In this document: positions 9,725-16,830 of the stretch, one piece after another
How positions within the stretch are numbered: position 1 is the first letter of the stretch
How the letters are laid out: each line of letters starts with the position of its first letter
Assembly: GCA_017554105.1 (NCBI GenBank)
Contig: JAFZIY010000007.1
Location: forward strand, 40,286-104,285
DNA: 64,000 nucleotides
Reading direction: 5' to 3'
From: Prevotella sp.
GTDB taxonomy: Bacteria > Bacteroidota > Bacteroidia > Bacteroidales > Bacteroidaceae
Notes under the pieces: model-generated
The model's database searches: none
What the model was told of the DNA's origin: nothing
What the model saw: only the letters and a program-made list of their open reading frames with translations
Program-made: the position numbers and the translations under genes

Positions 9725-9775
9725 TATTTTCCTAACGGGGAATTCTGAAAAGGGCTTTTGTTGACTTGTTGACTT
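9725..9775. repeat. left arm of a 51-bp inverted repeat bounding the 9.7-11.46 kb island
   Basis: This stretch, read on the plus strand, is repeated in reverse complement at 11406-11456; by hand comparison 49 of 51 positions agree. It contains CCTAACGGGGAATTC, a small internal hairpin GAAAAGGGCTTTTG, and two tandem copies of a 9-base unit GTTGACTTG/T. It begins just after the rpoD terminator. Confidence 0.85.
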
Positions 9776-10140
9776 TTCCATAGAAAAAAAGCATCTTCAC
9801 ACTTGTATTCCTCAAGTGCAAAAATACAAAAAAAAACCACTCTTAAGAAAAGAATGGGAAGAAAATTTTCAATAAAAAAATCACAGTAAGCAGTAAGCTG
9901 TAAGCAGTAAACTCCTCGCTCGGCTATGCCGCTTTCTTGCGCTCCGTTCTTGCTTTGGCAAGCGAACAAGTTCGAGCGGGTGCTCAGGCGCTTCGCGGAG
10001 GTCTTGCAAAGAACATTTGCCCTTTTCTCTACCACTGAATTATAGTAGGGAACGAGTTGACTACGGAATCGCACCATACAACCAAACAAAAACCCCTCAA
10101 CTTCCACAATAAAAAACCACTCAACTTCCACAATAAATAA
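9776..10140. other. non-coding left part of the island
   Basis: No convincing gene is seen here. The stretch holds a short repetitive piece at ~9885-9912 (GTAAGCAGTAA motifs). It also holds a GC-richer, hairpin-prone piece at ~9915-10005 with motifs such as CTCGGCTATGCCG; a similar CAGCTATGCCGAGCG is found at 11237-11251 on the other side of the island. Two tandem 24-bp units lie at ~10090-10137 (core CTCAACTTCCACAATA). The composition differs from the flanking core genes. A minus-strand frame runs through it, but it is low-complexity and overlaps rpoD, so I do not call it a gene. Confidence 0.5.
10090..10137. repeat. two tandem 24-bp direct repeats
   Basis: The core CTCAACTTCCACAATA occurs at 10096 and again at 10120, a period of exactly 24 bases, with only one or two differences between the units. 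It lies directly before the promoter that reads into the hsdS scar and the Fic gene. Confidence 0.75.
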
Positions 10141-10151
10141 GGAAAAAATGC

Positions 10152-10180
10152 TTGGTTCTCAAGAAAAACCATTATCTTTG
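10152..10180 (+). promoter_or_regulatory. putative promoter inside the island
   Basis: TTGG at 10152-10155 is followed after 17 bases by TATCTTTG at 10173-10180, a full match to the -7 consensus. It reads toward the hsdS remnant and the BRO-Fic gene, so the island may be transcribed by the primary sigma factor. Confidence 0.55.
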
Positions 10181-10216
10181 CAGCTGAAGGATGGACTCTT
10201 TTAGTGATCCTCTTGA

Positions 10217-10345
10217 TGTGGGAATAGAATTACTCGCCTCGACTCTCTCAAATCCAAGGTTGACAGTCTCCAAGAGAACTTCGACAAGATTTCTCAGGAG
10301 TGCGAAGCATTGAAACAAGCAATATTACGACAAGTCTTTGAATAA
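10217..10345 (+). pseudogene. remnant of type I restriction specificity subunit (hsdS 3' end)
   Basis: An open frame of 42 codons ends at TAA 10343-10345. It encodes a heptad-like coiled coil (RLDSLKSKVDSLQENFDKIS) followed by CEALKQAILRQVFE, the typical ending of HsdS proteins, where the last coiled coil is followed by a 'LKQALLRKAF'-like tail. The frame is closed by a TGA just upstream and has no sensible start, so only the last part of the gene is left. A different frame opens at ATG 10191 and stops at once. Its stop codon overlaps the start of the Fic gene (TAATG), the arrangement expected of an operon of hsdS followed by an accessory gene. Identification rests on similarity of the tail only. 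Confidence 0.55.
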
Positions 10346-11211
10346 TGAACAAAAAGTCGATACGATTCTACAAAGACCACGAGGTCAGGGCTGTGTGGGA
10401 TGAAGAAAAGTCCACATGGTGGTTTTCTATTGTGGATATCGTTGGGGCCATTACCGATAGTCCCAATCCTCGAAAGTACTGGAGTGTGCTGAAGTCCCGA
10501 CTTAAAAAGGCAGGGAATGAGTTGACTACACGTTGTAGTCAACTGAAAATGACAGCTGCTGACGGTAAACGTTATGCCACAGACTGCTTTTCACAAGATG
10601 ATATCATCCAGTTAGTGAGAGTCATTCCGAGCAAAAAGACAGAAGACTTCCTCGACTGGTTTGTCTATAGCGACAACACCATCGACGGCCAGAGCAAGAA
10701 GAAAGCTTATACACTCATGGAGAGTGGGCTGCTTGACACGCTGAAGCCAGGCACCGTGAAGTGTCTGCAACAGATTCATGCTTTTCTCTTCGGTGGCCTT
10801 TACGACTTTGCAGGAAAGATACGCACGAAGACCATTTGGAAGGATGGCACGCTGTTTTGCCGAGCAGAATATCTAATGAAGAATTTGGCTATCATCGAGG
10901 CTATGCCAGAGACGACTTTTGATGAGATAGCAAATAAATACGTAGAGATGAACGTGGCACATCCCTTTATGGAAGGAAATGGCCGCTCAACACGCATTTG
11001 GTTGGACCAGATTTTCAAGAAACGCTTAGGATTATGTGTGGATTGGAGCAAGATAGACAAAAAGAAATACTTGGCAGCCATGCAACAGAGCACAACGGAT
11101 GCTACTGCCATTAAAGCGTTGCTGAAGCAGGCTCTGACAGACCGCATCGATGACCGCGAAATCTTTATGAAGGGTATCGACTATTCTTACTATTACGAAC
11201 AAAACGATTAA
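10345..11211 (+). CDS. BRO-N and Fic domain fusion protein
   Basis: A 288-residue protein with two parts. Residues ~1-107 resemble the BRO-N antirepressor domain of phage and mobile elements (WWFSIVDIVGAITDSPNPRKYW, LKKAGNEL). Residues ~110-288 form a Fic domain with DFAGKIRTK and an intact active site HPFMEGNGRSTR at 206-217, which matches HPFx[D/E]GNGRxxR and should transfer AMP or another nucleotide onto a target protein. No inhibitory [ST]xxxE[GN] motif is evident, and no antitoxin gene lies beside it. It begins on the last base of the hsdS remnant stop. Fic and RhuM/BRO-like genes are known passengers inside type I restriction loci, which fits the scars on both sides. The target is unknown, and the role of the N-terminal domain is inferred. 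Confidence 0.85.
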   Translation: MNKKSIRFYKDHEVRAVWDEEKSTWWFSIVDIVGAITDSPNPRKYWSVLKSRLKKAGNELTTRCSQLKMTAADGKRYATDCFSQDDIIQLVRVIPSKKTEDFLDWFVYSDNTIDGQSKKKAYTLMESGLLDTLKPGTVKCLQQIHAFLFGGLYDFAGKIRTKTIWKDGTLFCRAEYLMKNLAIIEAMPETTFDEIANKYVEMNVAHPFMEGNGRSTRIWLDQIFKKRLGLCVDWSKIDKKKYLAAMQQSTTDATAIKALLKQALTDRIDDREIFMKGIDYSYYYEQND

Positions 11212-11289
11212 GCGAGTGCAGAGTGGTGCTCGCATCAGCTATGCCGAGCGTGAGGTTTGTCGAATGATAATTCAACAGGAGGATTGATT
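11212..11289. other. spacer between the Fic gene and the hsdR start
   Basis: This 78-base spacer carries a GC-rich motif (CAGCTATGCCGAGCG, around 11237-11251) similar to one left of the Fic gene. It also has a strong ribosome binding site AGGAGG at 11277-11282, seven bases before the GTG of the hsdR fragment. Confidence 0.5.
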
Positions 11290-11385
11290 GTGAACGAAGC
11301 GCAGACACGATTTAACAAGATAGACCCTAAACTAAGGGATGCTGGCTGGGAATATATCTTATCGCATTACAAACCAAACCTATGA
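11290..11385 (+). pseudogene. remnant of type I restriction hsdR (5' end)
   Basis: Starting at GTG 11290, after a good AGGAGG, the frame reads NEAQTRFNKIDPKLRDAGWE, which is the common start of HsdR subunits (MNEAxTRxxxIDPxLxxAGW). After about 20 residues the similarity is lost, and the frame stops at TGA 11383-11385, giving 31 residues in all. The right inverted-repeat arm begins 20 bases later. I read it as the 5' end of an hsdR gene whose remainder was deleted. The motif is short, so the assignment is likely but not certain. Confidence 0.6.
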
Positions 11386-11405
11386 AGAGGTCGACGAAAG
11401 TCAAC

Positions 11406-11456
11406 AAGTCAACAAGTCAACAAAAGCCCTTTTCGGAATTCCCCGTTAGGGAAATA
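11406..11456. repeat. right arm of the 51-bp inverted repeat
   Basis: This is the reverse complement of 9725-9775 with two differences. On this side the 9-base unit GTCAACAA is present in three tandem copies rather than two. The arm ends 4 bases before the stop codon of the DUF1846 gene on the other strand, so the island begins exactly where the core gene ends. Confidence 0.85.
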
Positions 11457-11460
11457 GCGA

Positions 11461-12924
11461 TTATTTCTTAACTGGGTCGCAGGTCAGGCCACATCCTAAC
11501 TTCTTGAAAATCTTGCGGTCAACCTCGCTGAGCATCACTGTGGCATGCACCTGACAACCATCGAGAAGAGGCAAAGTGTCGAGGGCCTTACGGCAGTTCT
11601 CGTCAGTCTGGCTGAGAACGGCAAGAGCGACAAGTACCTCATCAGTATGAAGTCGAGGGTTGTTACCATGAAGCATTGAGGTTTTCATGCGCTGTATGGG
11701 AACAATCATTTCCTGAGGAATCAGTTTCAGGTCATGATCTATGCCGGCAAGATACTTTGTGGCATTCAGCAACAATGCTGCACTAGGACCAAGCAACTGT
11801 GTGGTCTCGGCAGTAATCAGCGTGCCGTCGGCAAGTTCAATAGCAGCACAAGGAGTGCCCGAACGCAACTTGCGCTCGTATGCAGCAACAGTACAGGGAC
11901 GATAGGCTGTGGTGAGTTTCATCTGCTTCATCAGCAACACCAGTTTGTTCACTTCCTGGTCGTTGTTCCTACCGTCGGTCATATTGCTCAGGGCCGTGTA
12001 ATAACGGCGGATAATCTCTTGTTTCGAAGCCTCACAACATACCTCGTCGTCGCTGATACATGAGCCAATCATATTGACACCCATATCGGTAGGCGACTTA
12101 TACGGGCTCTCGCCGAAGATTCCCTCAAAGATGGCATTAAGCACAGGGAATATCTCGATGTCGCGGTTGTAGTTCACTGTGGTCTTGCCATACGCCTCAA
12201 GATGGAAATGGTCGATCATGTTGACATCGTTAAGGTCGGCTGTGGCAGCCTCATAAGCCACATTTATAGGATGCTTCAATGGGATGTTCCATATTGGGAA
12301 TGTCTCGAACTTGGCATATCCGGCCTTCACGCCACGACGTTTCTCATTATATAGTTGCGAGAGGCATACCGCCATCTTACCACTACCCGGACCGGGCGCC
12401 GTGACAACAACCAGAGGACGGGTGGTTTCCACGAAATCGTTCTTGCCGAATCCCTCGTCAGAATCGATGAGTTCGACATTCGTGGGATAGCCTTCAATGA
12501 GATAATGGTAATATACTTTCACTCCTCCTATTCGCTCAAGTCTTTCACGGAAGGAGATGGCACTGGCCTGACCGTTGAAGTGGGTAATGACAACGCTGCT
12601 GACATAGAATCCGCGCTCGGTGAAGACCTCTTTCAGGCGCAGCACATCCTTGTCGTAGGTGATGCCAAGGTCACCGCGCACCTTGTTGCGCTCGATGTCC
12701 TCTGCACTTATGACAATGACTATTTCCGCATCGTCCCTAAGTTGCATCAGCATTCGCAACTTACTGTCAGGATGGAATCCAGGCAGCACACGGGAGGCAT
12801 GATAGTCATCGTAGAGCTTTCCGCCAAACTCCATGTATAGTTTGTCACCAAACTGCGCAATACGTTTCTTGATATGCTCCGACTGAATACGGAGATATTT
12901 CTCATTGTCAAAACCAATCTTCAT
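11461..12924 (-). CDS. DUF1846 domain-containing protein
   Basis: A 487-residue soluble protein that matches the DUF1846 (UPF0371) family over its full length: MKIGFDNEKYLRIQSEHIKKRIAQFG at the start, GGKLYDDYHASRVLPGF, a glycine-rich loop VVTAPGPGSGKMA near residue 175 that looks like a nucleotide-binding P-loop, and SMLHGNNPRLHTDEVLVALA near the C-terminus. The family has a known fold, but its physiological reaction is not settled. The gene is apparently monocistronic with its own -7 box. Its stop codon lies just 4 bases from the right arm of the inverted repeat, yet the protein appears complete, so the island did not damage it. Confidence 0.88.
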   Translation of the reverse strand: MKIGFDNEKYLRIQSEHIKKRIAQFGDKLYMEFGGKLYDDYHASRVLPGFHPDSKLRMLMQLRDDAEIVIVISAEDIERNKVRGDLGITYDKDVLRLKEVFTERGFYVSSVVITHFNGQASAISFRERLERIGGVKVYYHYLIEGYPTNVELIDSDEGFGKNDFVETTRPLVVVTAPGPGSGKMAVCLSQLYNEKRRGVKAGYAKFETFPIWNIPLKHPINVAYEAATADLNDVNMIDHFHLEAYGKTTVNYNRDIEIFPVLNAIFEGIFGESPYKSPTDMGVNMIGSCISDDEVCCEASKQEIIRRYYTALSNMTDGRNNDQEVNKLVLLMKQMKLTTAYRPCTVAAYERKLRSGTPCAAIELADGTLITAETTQLLGPSAALLLNATKYLAGIDHDLKLIPQEMIVPIQRMKTSMLHGNNPRLHTDEVLVALAVLSQTDENCRKALDTLPLLDGCQVHATVMLSEVDRKIFKKLGCGLTCDPVKK

Positions 12925-12984
12925 AATAATACTTAAACGGTTATCTTTGTTACCTTTTTAATGACTTAGTTCAGATTTCGAGCG

Positions 12985-12992
12985 CAAAAGTA
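12985..12992 (-). promoter_or_regulatory. -7 promoter box (TACTTTTG) of the DUF1846 gene
   Basis: The minus strand reads TACTTTTG, matching TAnnTTTG, 60 bases upstream of the start codon. The remaining spacer to 13084 holds nothing else that I can name. Confidence 0.5.
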
Positions 12993-13084
12993 ATAAATTA
13001 TCGTGAAAAAAGATAATGAAACGAAAGAAAATCACAAATAAAAATGATGCCTCAGTCCACTACCCTTTCCGTATGTTGCCACAT

Positions 13085-13558
13085 CTACTCTTGTTCCTCC
13101 ACGTCGCACGACTCGAATCCCATTGCCCTTGCTCGTTCGCCATTCATGCAGAAATAAGTGGCACGTCCCTCGCAACACACCTCGCCCTGAGAGTTCTTCA
13201 GGACAATATCTATAAAGACGATGTTGCGCTTCTGTTCGGCAATGTGACCTCGTATCTCCAGTTGTGGGTCTATGGTTGACACAGCCTTGCGAAAATGGAT
13301 GTCGAGATGTGTGGTCATGCCACTGGTCTGCAATTTACGGAACACCACCCATCCTGCCGTCTCGTCGATGAGGGTTGACAGTATTCCACCATGCATGGTA
13401 TTTATCCATCCCTGATAATGCTGACTGGGCTTCCAGTAACTTACTATATCATCACCATCTTCCATGAAGGTCATATGCACTCCGATGGGATTATCAGGAC
13501 AACAACCGAAGCAGTCGTAACCTTGACGGCGCGTCCACGGGTTAATAATCTTTTTCAT
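13085..13558 (-). CDS. PaaI-like hotdog-fold thioesterase
   Basis: A 157-residue protein with a single hotdog domain. The active-site region reads GWINTMHGGILSTLIDETAGW, the HGG-x-[LI]-x-x-x-x-DE pattern of PaaI and acyl-CoA thioesterases, and the N-terminus has CFGCCPDNPIG as in many Bacteroidetes homologues. It should hydrolyse an acyl-CoA thioester, but the substrate cannot be judged. It lies 27 bases downstream of the tRNA methyltransferase gene on the same strand, so the two are probably co-transcribed. The C-terminal tail is acidic and non-conserved (CDVEEQE). Confidence 0.85.
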   Translation of the reverse strand: MKKIINPWTRRQGYDCFGCCPDNPIGVHMTFMEDGDDIVSYWKPSQHYQGWINTMHGGILSTLIDETAGWVVFRKLQTSGMTTHLDIHFRKAVSTIDPQLEIRGHIAEQKRNIVFIDIVLKNSQGEVCCEGRATYFCMNGERARAMGFESCDVEEQE

Positions 13559-13585
13559 TAATTATATGTTATAATTATTTGATTG

Positions 13586-14284
13586 TTAATATTTTAACAG
13601 GAAGTCACGAGTCAGGTTCCGATACCATTCCAAGGGCTCGGAAGGACCATTCTGTATCACTCCCTCCTCTTCGATGATTGGCGACGGGTTGGACGAGAAT
13701 GTAAGCAGCATACGCCTCGGCTGTTTCTTCGGCGTAGTGCGCACAAGACACCTGCGAACCAGGAACAGGCCCGCGATGGCTGCATAAGTGTCTATCTGGG
13801 AAGAGGCGTCAACGGGAACGACTATCGAGAACCGTCCGTCATCAGACAACAGACGACTTGCATTCTGGAACAACTCATCAAACGGCAGCGCCACAGAATG
13901 ACGCGCAAGAGTACGTTTGGCATCAGGAGAAAGCAGCGAATGAGTGAAGTATGGAGGATTGCAGACGATTGAATCGTACCGTTTCTCCACAGAATAGTCC
14001 TGAATCGAGACGCAACGCACAGACACCCTGTCGGCAAAGGGTGAATGAAGCACATTCTCTTCTGCCTGAGATGCTGCATCAGCATCAATGTCTATAGCGT
14101 CGACAAAGGCCGCAGGAAAGCGCTGGGCCATCATGAGTGATATGAGACCAGTGCCTGTGCCGATATCCAGGATATGCTTGCCACCATCGGCCCAGGCACC
14201 AAGCAGAAGACCATCGGTACCTACCTTCATAGCAGTATGCTCCTGCTTTATGTCGAACTGTTTCAGGGAAAAATCGTTGCTCAC
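13586..14284 (-). CDS. trmN6: tRNA1(Val) (adenine(37)-N6)-methyltransferase
   Basis: A 232-residue Rossmann-fold methyltransferase. The start (FSLKQFDIKQEHTAMKVGTDGLLLGAW) is typical of the YfiC/TrmN6 family. The SAM-binding loop is ILDIGTGTGLISLMMAQ, and the N6-adenine catalytic motif is NPPYF in YDSIVCNPPYF. It methylates A37 of the valine tRNA anticodon loop. The start codon is GTG. A TACCTTTG -7 box lies only 5 bases upstream of it, so the message would be almost or wholly leaderless. The gene is divergent from lon, with both promoters in the 86-base gap. Confidence 0.88.
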   Translation of the reverse strand: MSNDFSLKQFDIKQEHTAMKVGTDGLLLGAWADGGKHILDIGTGTGLISLMMAQRFPAAFVDAIDIDADAASQAEENVLHSPFADRVSVRCVSIQDYSVEKRYDSIVCNPPYFTHSLLSPDAKRTLARHSVALPFDELFQNASRLLSDDGRFSIVVPVDASSQIDTYAAIAGLFLVRRCLVRTTPKKQPRRMLLTFSSNPSPIIEEEGVIQNGPSEPLEWYRNLTRDFLLKY

Positions 14285-14289
14285 GTGCG

Positions 14290-14297
14290 CAAAGGTA
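14290..14297 (-). promoter_or_regulatory. -7 promoter box (TACCTTTG) of trmN6
   Basis: On the minus strand TACCTTTG matches TAnnTTTG and ends 5 bases before the GTG start at 14284, which implies transcription starting at or next to the start codon. Confidence 0.55.
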
Positions 14298-14341
14298 CTA
14301 AATTATTATAACATAAGGTTATGAATTAGGAATAAATTTAG

Positions 14342-14349
14342 TAACTTTG
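14342..14349 (+). promoter_or_regulatory. -7 promoter box (TAACTTTG) of lon
   Basis: TAACTTTG matches TAnnTTTG and lies 21 bases before the chosen lon ATG at 14371. It overlaps an in-frame TTG at 14347, which therefore cannot be the start of translation. Confidence 0.65.
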
Positions 14350-14370
14350 CACCCGATTTACATATTTATA

Positions 14371-16830
14371 ATGGAAATGAGTGACAGACAAAATAATCAG
14401 TTCTCAATGATTGCCGACTACGAAGGCGACGTTAAACATCTTTTTACAGCACCAAATGACGGAGAGTATCCTTTGCTTACCACAAGGAACCTCATCCTTT
14501 TCCCAGGAGTGGTTACTCCTATTCTTATCGGAAGAAAAAAGAGCAGAGCGTTGGTGGAGAAAATAAGAAAATCGCCAGATGCCATGATGGCTATTGTGTG
14601 CCAACGCGACCAGGACATCGAGGAGCCTACCCAGAAAGACCTTTTCAAGTATGGAGTGATGGCCAAGATCATCCGTGTTCTCGAACTTCCCGGACAAGAC
14701 GACAAGATAACCGTGATAGTACAGAGTCTCGGAAGGATTACTCTCAAGAAAATAGTTAAGACCTCACCATTCTATACTGCCGAGATAGAAGCCGCGCCTG
14801 AAGTGTTAACGTCGGGCAAGGACCCTGAGTTCAAGGCTGCTATGGAAGACTTGAGACATGCCTCAACGGAATACATAAAGAAGAACGAGGACATCCCTGA
14901 CGAGGCTCAGTTTGCGGTTACAAACATCAGCAACGACGTTATTGCTGCCAACTTCATGTGTTCGAGCCTCCCGCTCCAACTGCAGGAGAAGATGATGCTG
15001 CTCGAGAAAGACTCCACTAAGGAGAGAGTCTTCGAACTGTTGAAGATTCTGTACCGTGCGACACAGTTGGAACAGTTGAAACAGGACATCAGGCTCAAGA
15101 CACGAGAGGACATCGACGAGCAGCAAAGAGAGTATTTCCTGCAGCAGCAGATAAAGAACATACGAGAGGAACTGGGCAACCACGAAGGGTCGCCTGAGAG
15201 GAAGGACCTCATTGAACAGGCATCCAGGAAAAACTGGAACGAGGATGTGGAGAAGGTGTTCTTCAAGGAACTCGACAAACTGGACATGCTCAACCAGCAG
15301 AGTCCCGAGTACTCCATGCAGATGACCTATCTGCAGACTATGGTGGGACTGCCCTGGGGAAGTTATTCACACGACGACCTCGACCTCAACCGCGCACAGA
15401 AGATTCTCGACCGCGACCACTACGGCCTCGAGAAGGTGAAGGAACGCATACTCGAGTATATGGCGGTTCTCAGTCTTCGTGGCGACCTTAAGTCGCCTAT
15501 ACTCTGCCTCTACGGTCCTCCAGGAGTTGGAAAGACCTCATTGGGCAAGAGCATAGCGACGGCTATGAAGCGCAAGTATGTCAGGATGAGTCTCGGAGGA
15601 CTTCATGACGAGTCGGAGATTCGCGGACACAGGCGTACATATATTGGTGCTATGCCTGGAAGAATCATCAAGAACATACAGAAAGCAGGTTCTTCAAATC
15701 CTGTCTTCATACTCGATGAGATAGACAAGGTGACACAGAACACCATCAACGGCGACCCCTCGTCGGCATTGCTTGAGGTGCTCGACCCTGAACAGAACAA
15801 TGCTTTCCACGACAACTACCTCGATGTTGACTACGACCTCTCGAAAGTGCTGTTCATAGCAACCGCCAACGACCTGAACACCATTCCCCGCCCGTTGCTC
15901 GACAGAATGGAGGTGATAGAAGTAAGCGGCTACACAACGGAGGAGAAGATAGAGATTGCCAAAAGACATCTCATCCCCAAAGAGAAAGTGAACACAGGTC
16001 TTGAGAAGGAGAAACAACTCGCCTTCAACAAAGCCGCGATAGAGAAGATTACGGAACAATACACCCGGGAGAGCGGAGTACGCCAACTGGAGAAGCAGAT
16101 AAACAAGGCTCTCCGTAAGATGGCTCTCATGAAAGCGAAGGAAGGCAGTCTCCCATTCCTCAAGGTGAAGGCCGATGAGATTGAGGGTCTGCTTGGCAAA
16201 CCGCCATTCTATCGCGACATCTATCAGGGAAACAACTATGCTGGTGTGGTGACAGGCCTGGCCTGGACAAGCGTGGGTGGTGAGATTCTCTTCATCGAGA
16301 CAAGTCTGAGCAAGGGCAAAGGCTCAAAACTCACCCTTACCGGTAACCTCGGAGACGTCATGAAGGAGAGTGCGATACTCGCATTGGAGTATGTCAAGGC
16401 ACATTCTGACGACCTGAACATCGACTACAGGATTTTCGACAACTGGAACATACATATCCACGTGCCCGAGGGTGCGACACCTAAGGACGGACCAAGTGCC
16501 GGCATAACGATTGCCACAAGTATTGCCTCAGCGCTCACACAGCGCAAAGTACGCAAGAGTACGGCAATGACAGGAGAGATAACCCTGCGAGGCAAGGTAC
16601 TTCCCGTTGGCGGAATAAAGGAGAAGATTCTTGCAGCCAAGCGTGCAGGCATTTCCGACATTATCCTGTGCAAGGACAATAAGAAGGACATTGACGAGAT
16701 ACCGGAACAGTATCTCAAAGGTGTGCAGTTCCATTTCGTCGAGAATGTGAGAGACGTATGGGACTTTGCCCTTACGGATGAGATTGTTGAGCACCCCGTT
16801 TACTTTGAAATAGAGGAAGAGAAGAAATGA
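14371..16830 (+). CDS. lon: ATP-dependent protease La (Lon)
   Basis: An 819-residue Lon protease with the usual order: N-terminal substrate-binding domain (residues ~25-230, with [18 protein letters not shown]), coiled-coil segment, AAA+ module with Walker A GPPGVGKT at 382-389 and FILDEIDKV, and a C-terminal peptidase domain. The catalytic serine is Ser709 in GPSAG and the catalytic lysine is Lys752 in GGIKEK. It degrades misfolded and regulatory proteins in the cytoplasm. The start at 14371 was chosen over the TTG at 14347 because the latter overlaps the promoter; ATG 14377 is also possible. The stop overlaps the tgt start by 4 bases (ATGA), so the two are translationally coupled. Confidence 0.95.
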   Translation: MEMSDRQNNQFSMIADYEGDVKHLFTAPNDGEYPLLTTRNLILFPGVVTPILIGRKKSRALVEKIRKSPDAMMAIVCQRDQDIEEPTQKDLFKYGVMAKIIRVLELPGQDDKITVIVQSLGRITLKKIVKTSPFYTAEIEAAPEVLTSGKDPEFKAAMEDLRHASTEYIKKNEDIPDEAQFAVTNISNDVIAANFMCSSLPLQLQEKMMLLEKDSTKERVFELLKILYRATQLEQLKQDIRLKTREDIDEQQREYFLQQQIKNIREELGNHEGSPERKDLIEQASRKNWNEDVEKVFFKELDKLDMLNQQSPEYSMQMTYLQTMVGLPWGSYSHDDLDLNRAQKILDRDHYGLEKVKERILEYMAVLSLRGDLKSPILCLYGPPGVGKTSLGKSIATAMKRKYVRMSLGGLHDESEIRGHRRTYIGAMPGRIIKNIQKAGSSNPVFILDEIDKVTQNTINGDPSSALLEVLDPEQNNAFHDNYLDVDYDLSKVLFIATANDLNTIPRPLLDRMEVIEVSGYTTEEKIEIAKRHLIPKEKVNTGLEKEKQLAFNKAAIEKITEQYTRESGVRQLEKQINKALRKMALMKAKEGSLPFLKVKADEIEGLLGKPPFYRDIYQGNNYAGVVTGLAWTSVGGEILFIETSLSKGKGSKLTLTGNLGDVMKESAILALEYVKAHSDDLNIDYRIFDNWNIHIHVPEGATPKDGPSAGITIATSIASALTQRKVRKSTAMTGEITLRGKVLPVGGIKEKILAAKRAGISDIILCKDNKKDIDEIPEQYLKGVQFHFVENVRDVWDFALTDEIVEHPVYFEIEEEKK

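Noticed and set aside
9430-10131. 233-codon frame on the minus strand across the end of rpoD and the island's left part
   Set aside because: It overlaps rpoD and its terminator, and the predicted protein is of low complexity with many Phe and Cys and no recognisable domain; the underlying DNA is repeat-rich non-coding sequence.
9725-11456. Simple phase-variable invertible promoter
   Set aside because: The arms are long and enclose genes in one orientation; the internal promoter already points to the Fic gene, and inversion would face it toward the rpoD terminator. No invertase is present. Inversion cannot be excluded but is not supported as a promoter switch.
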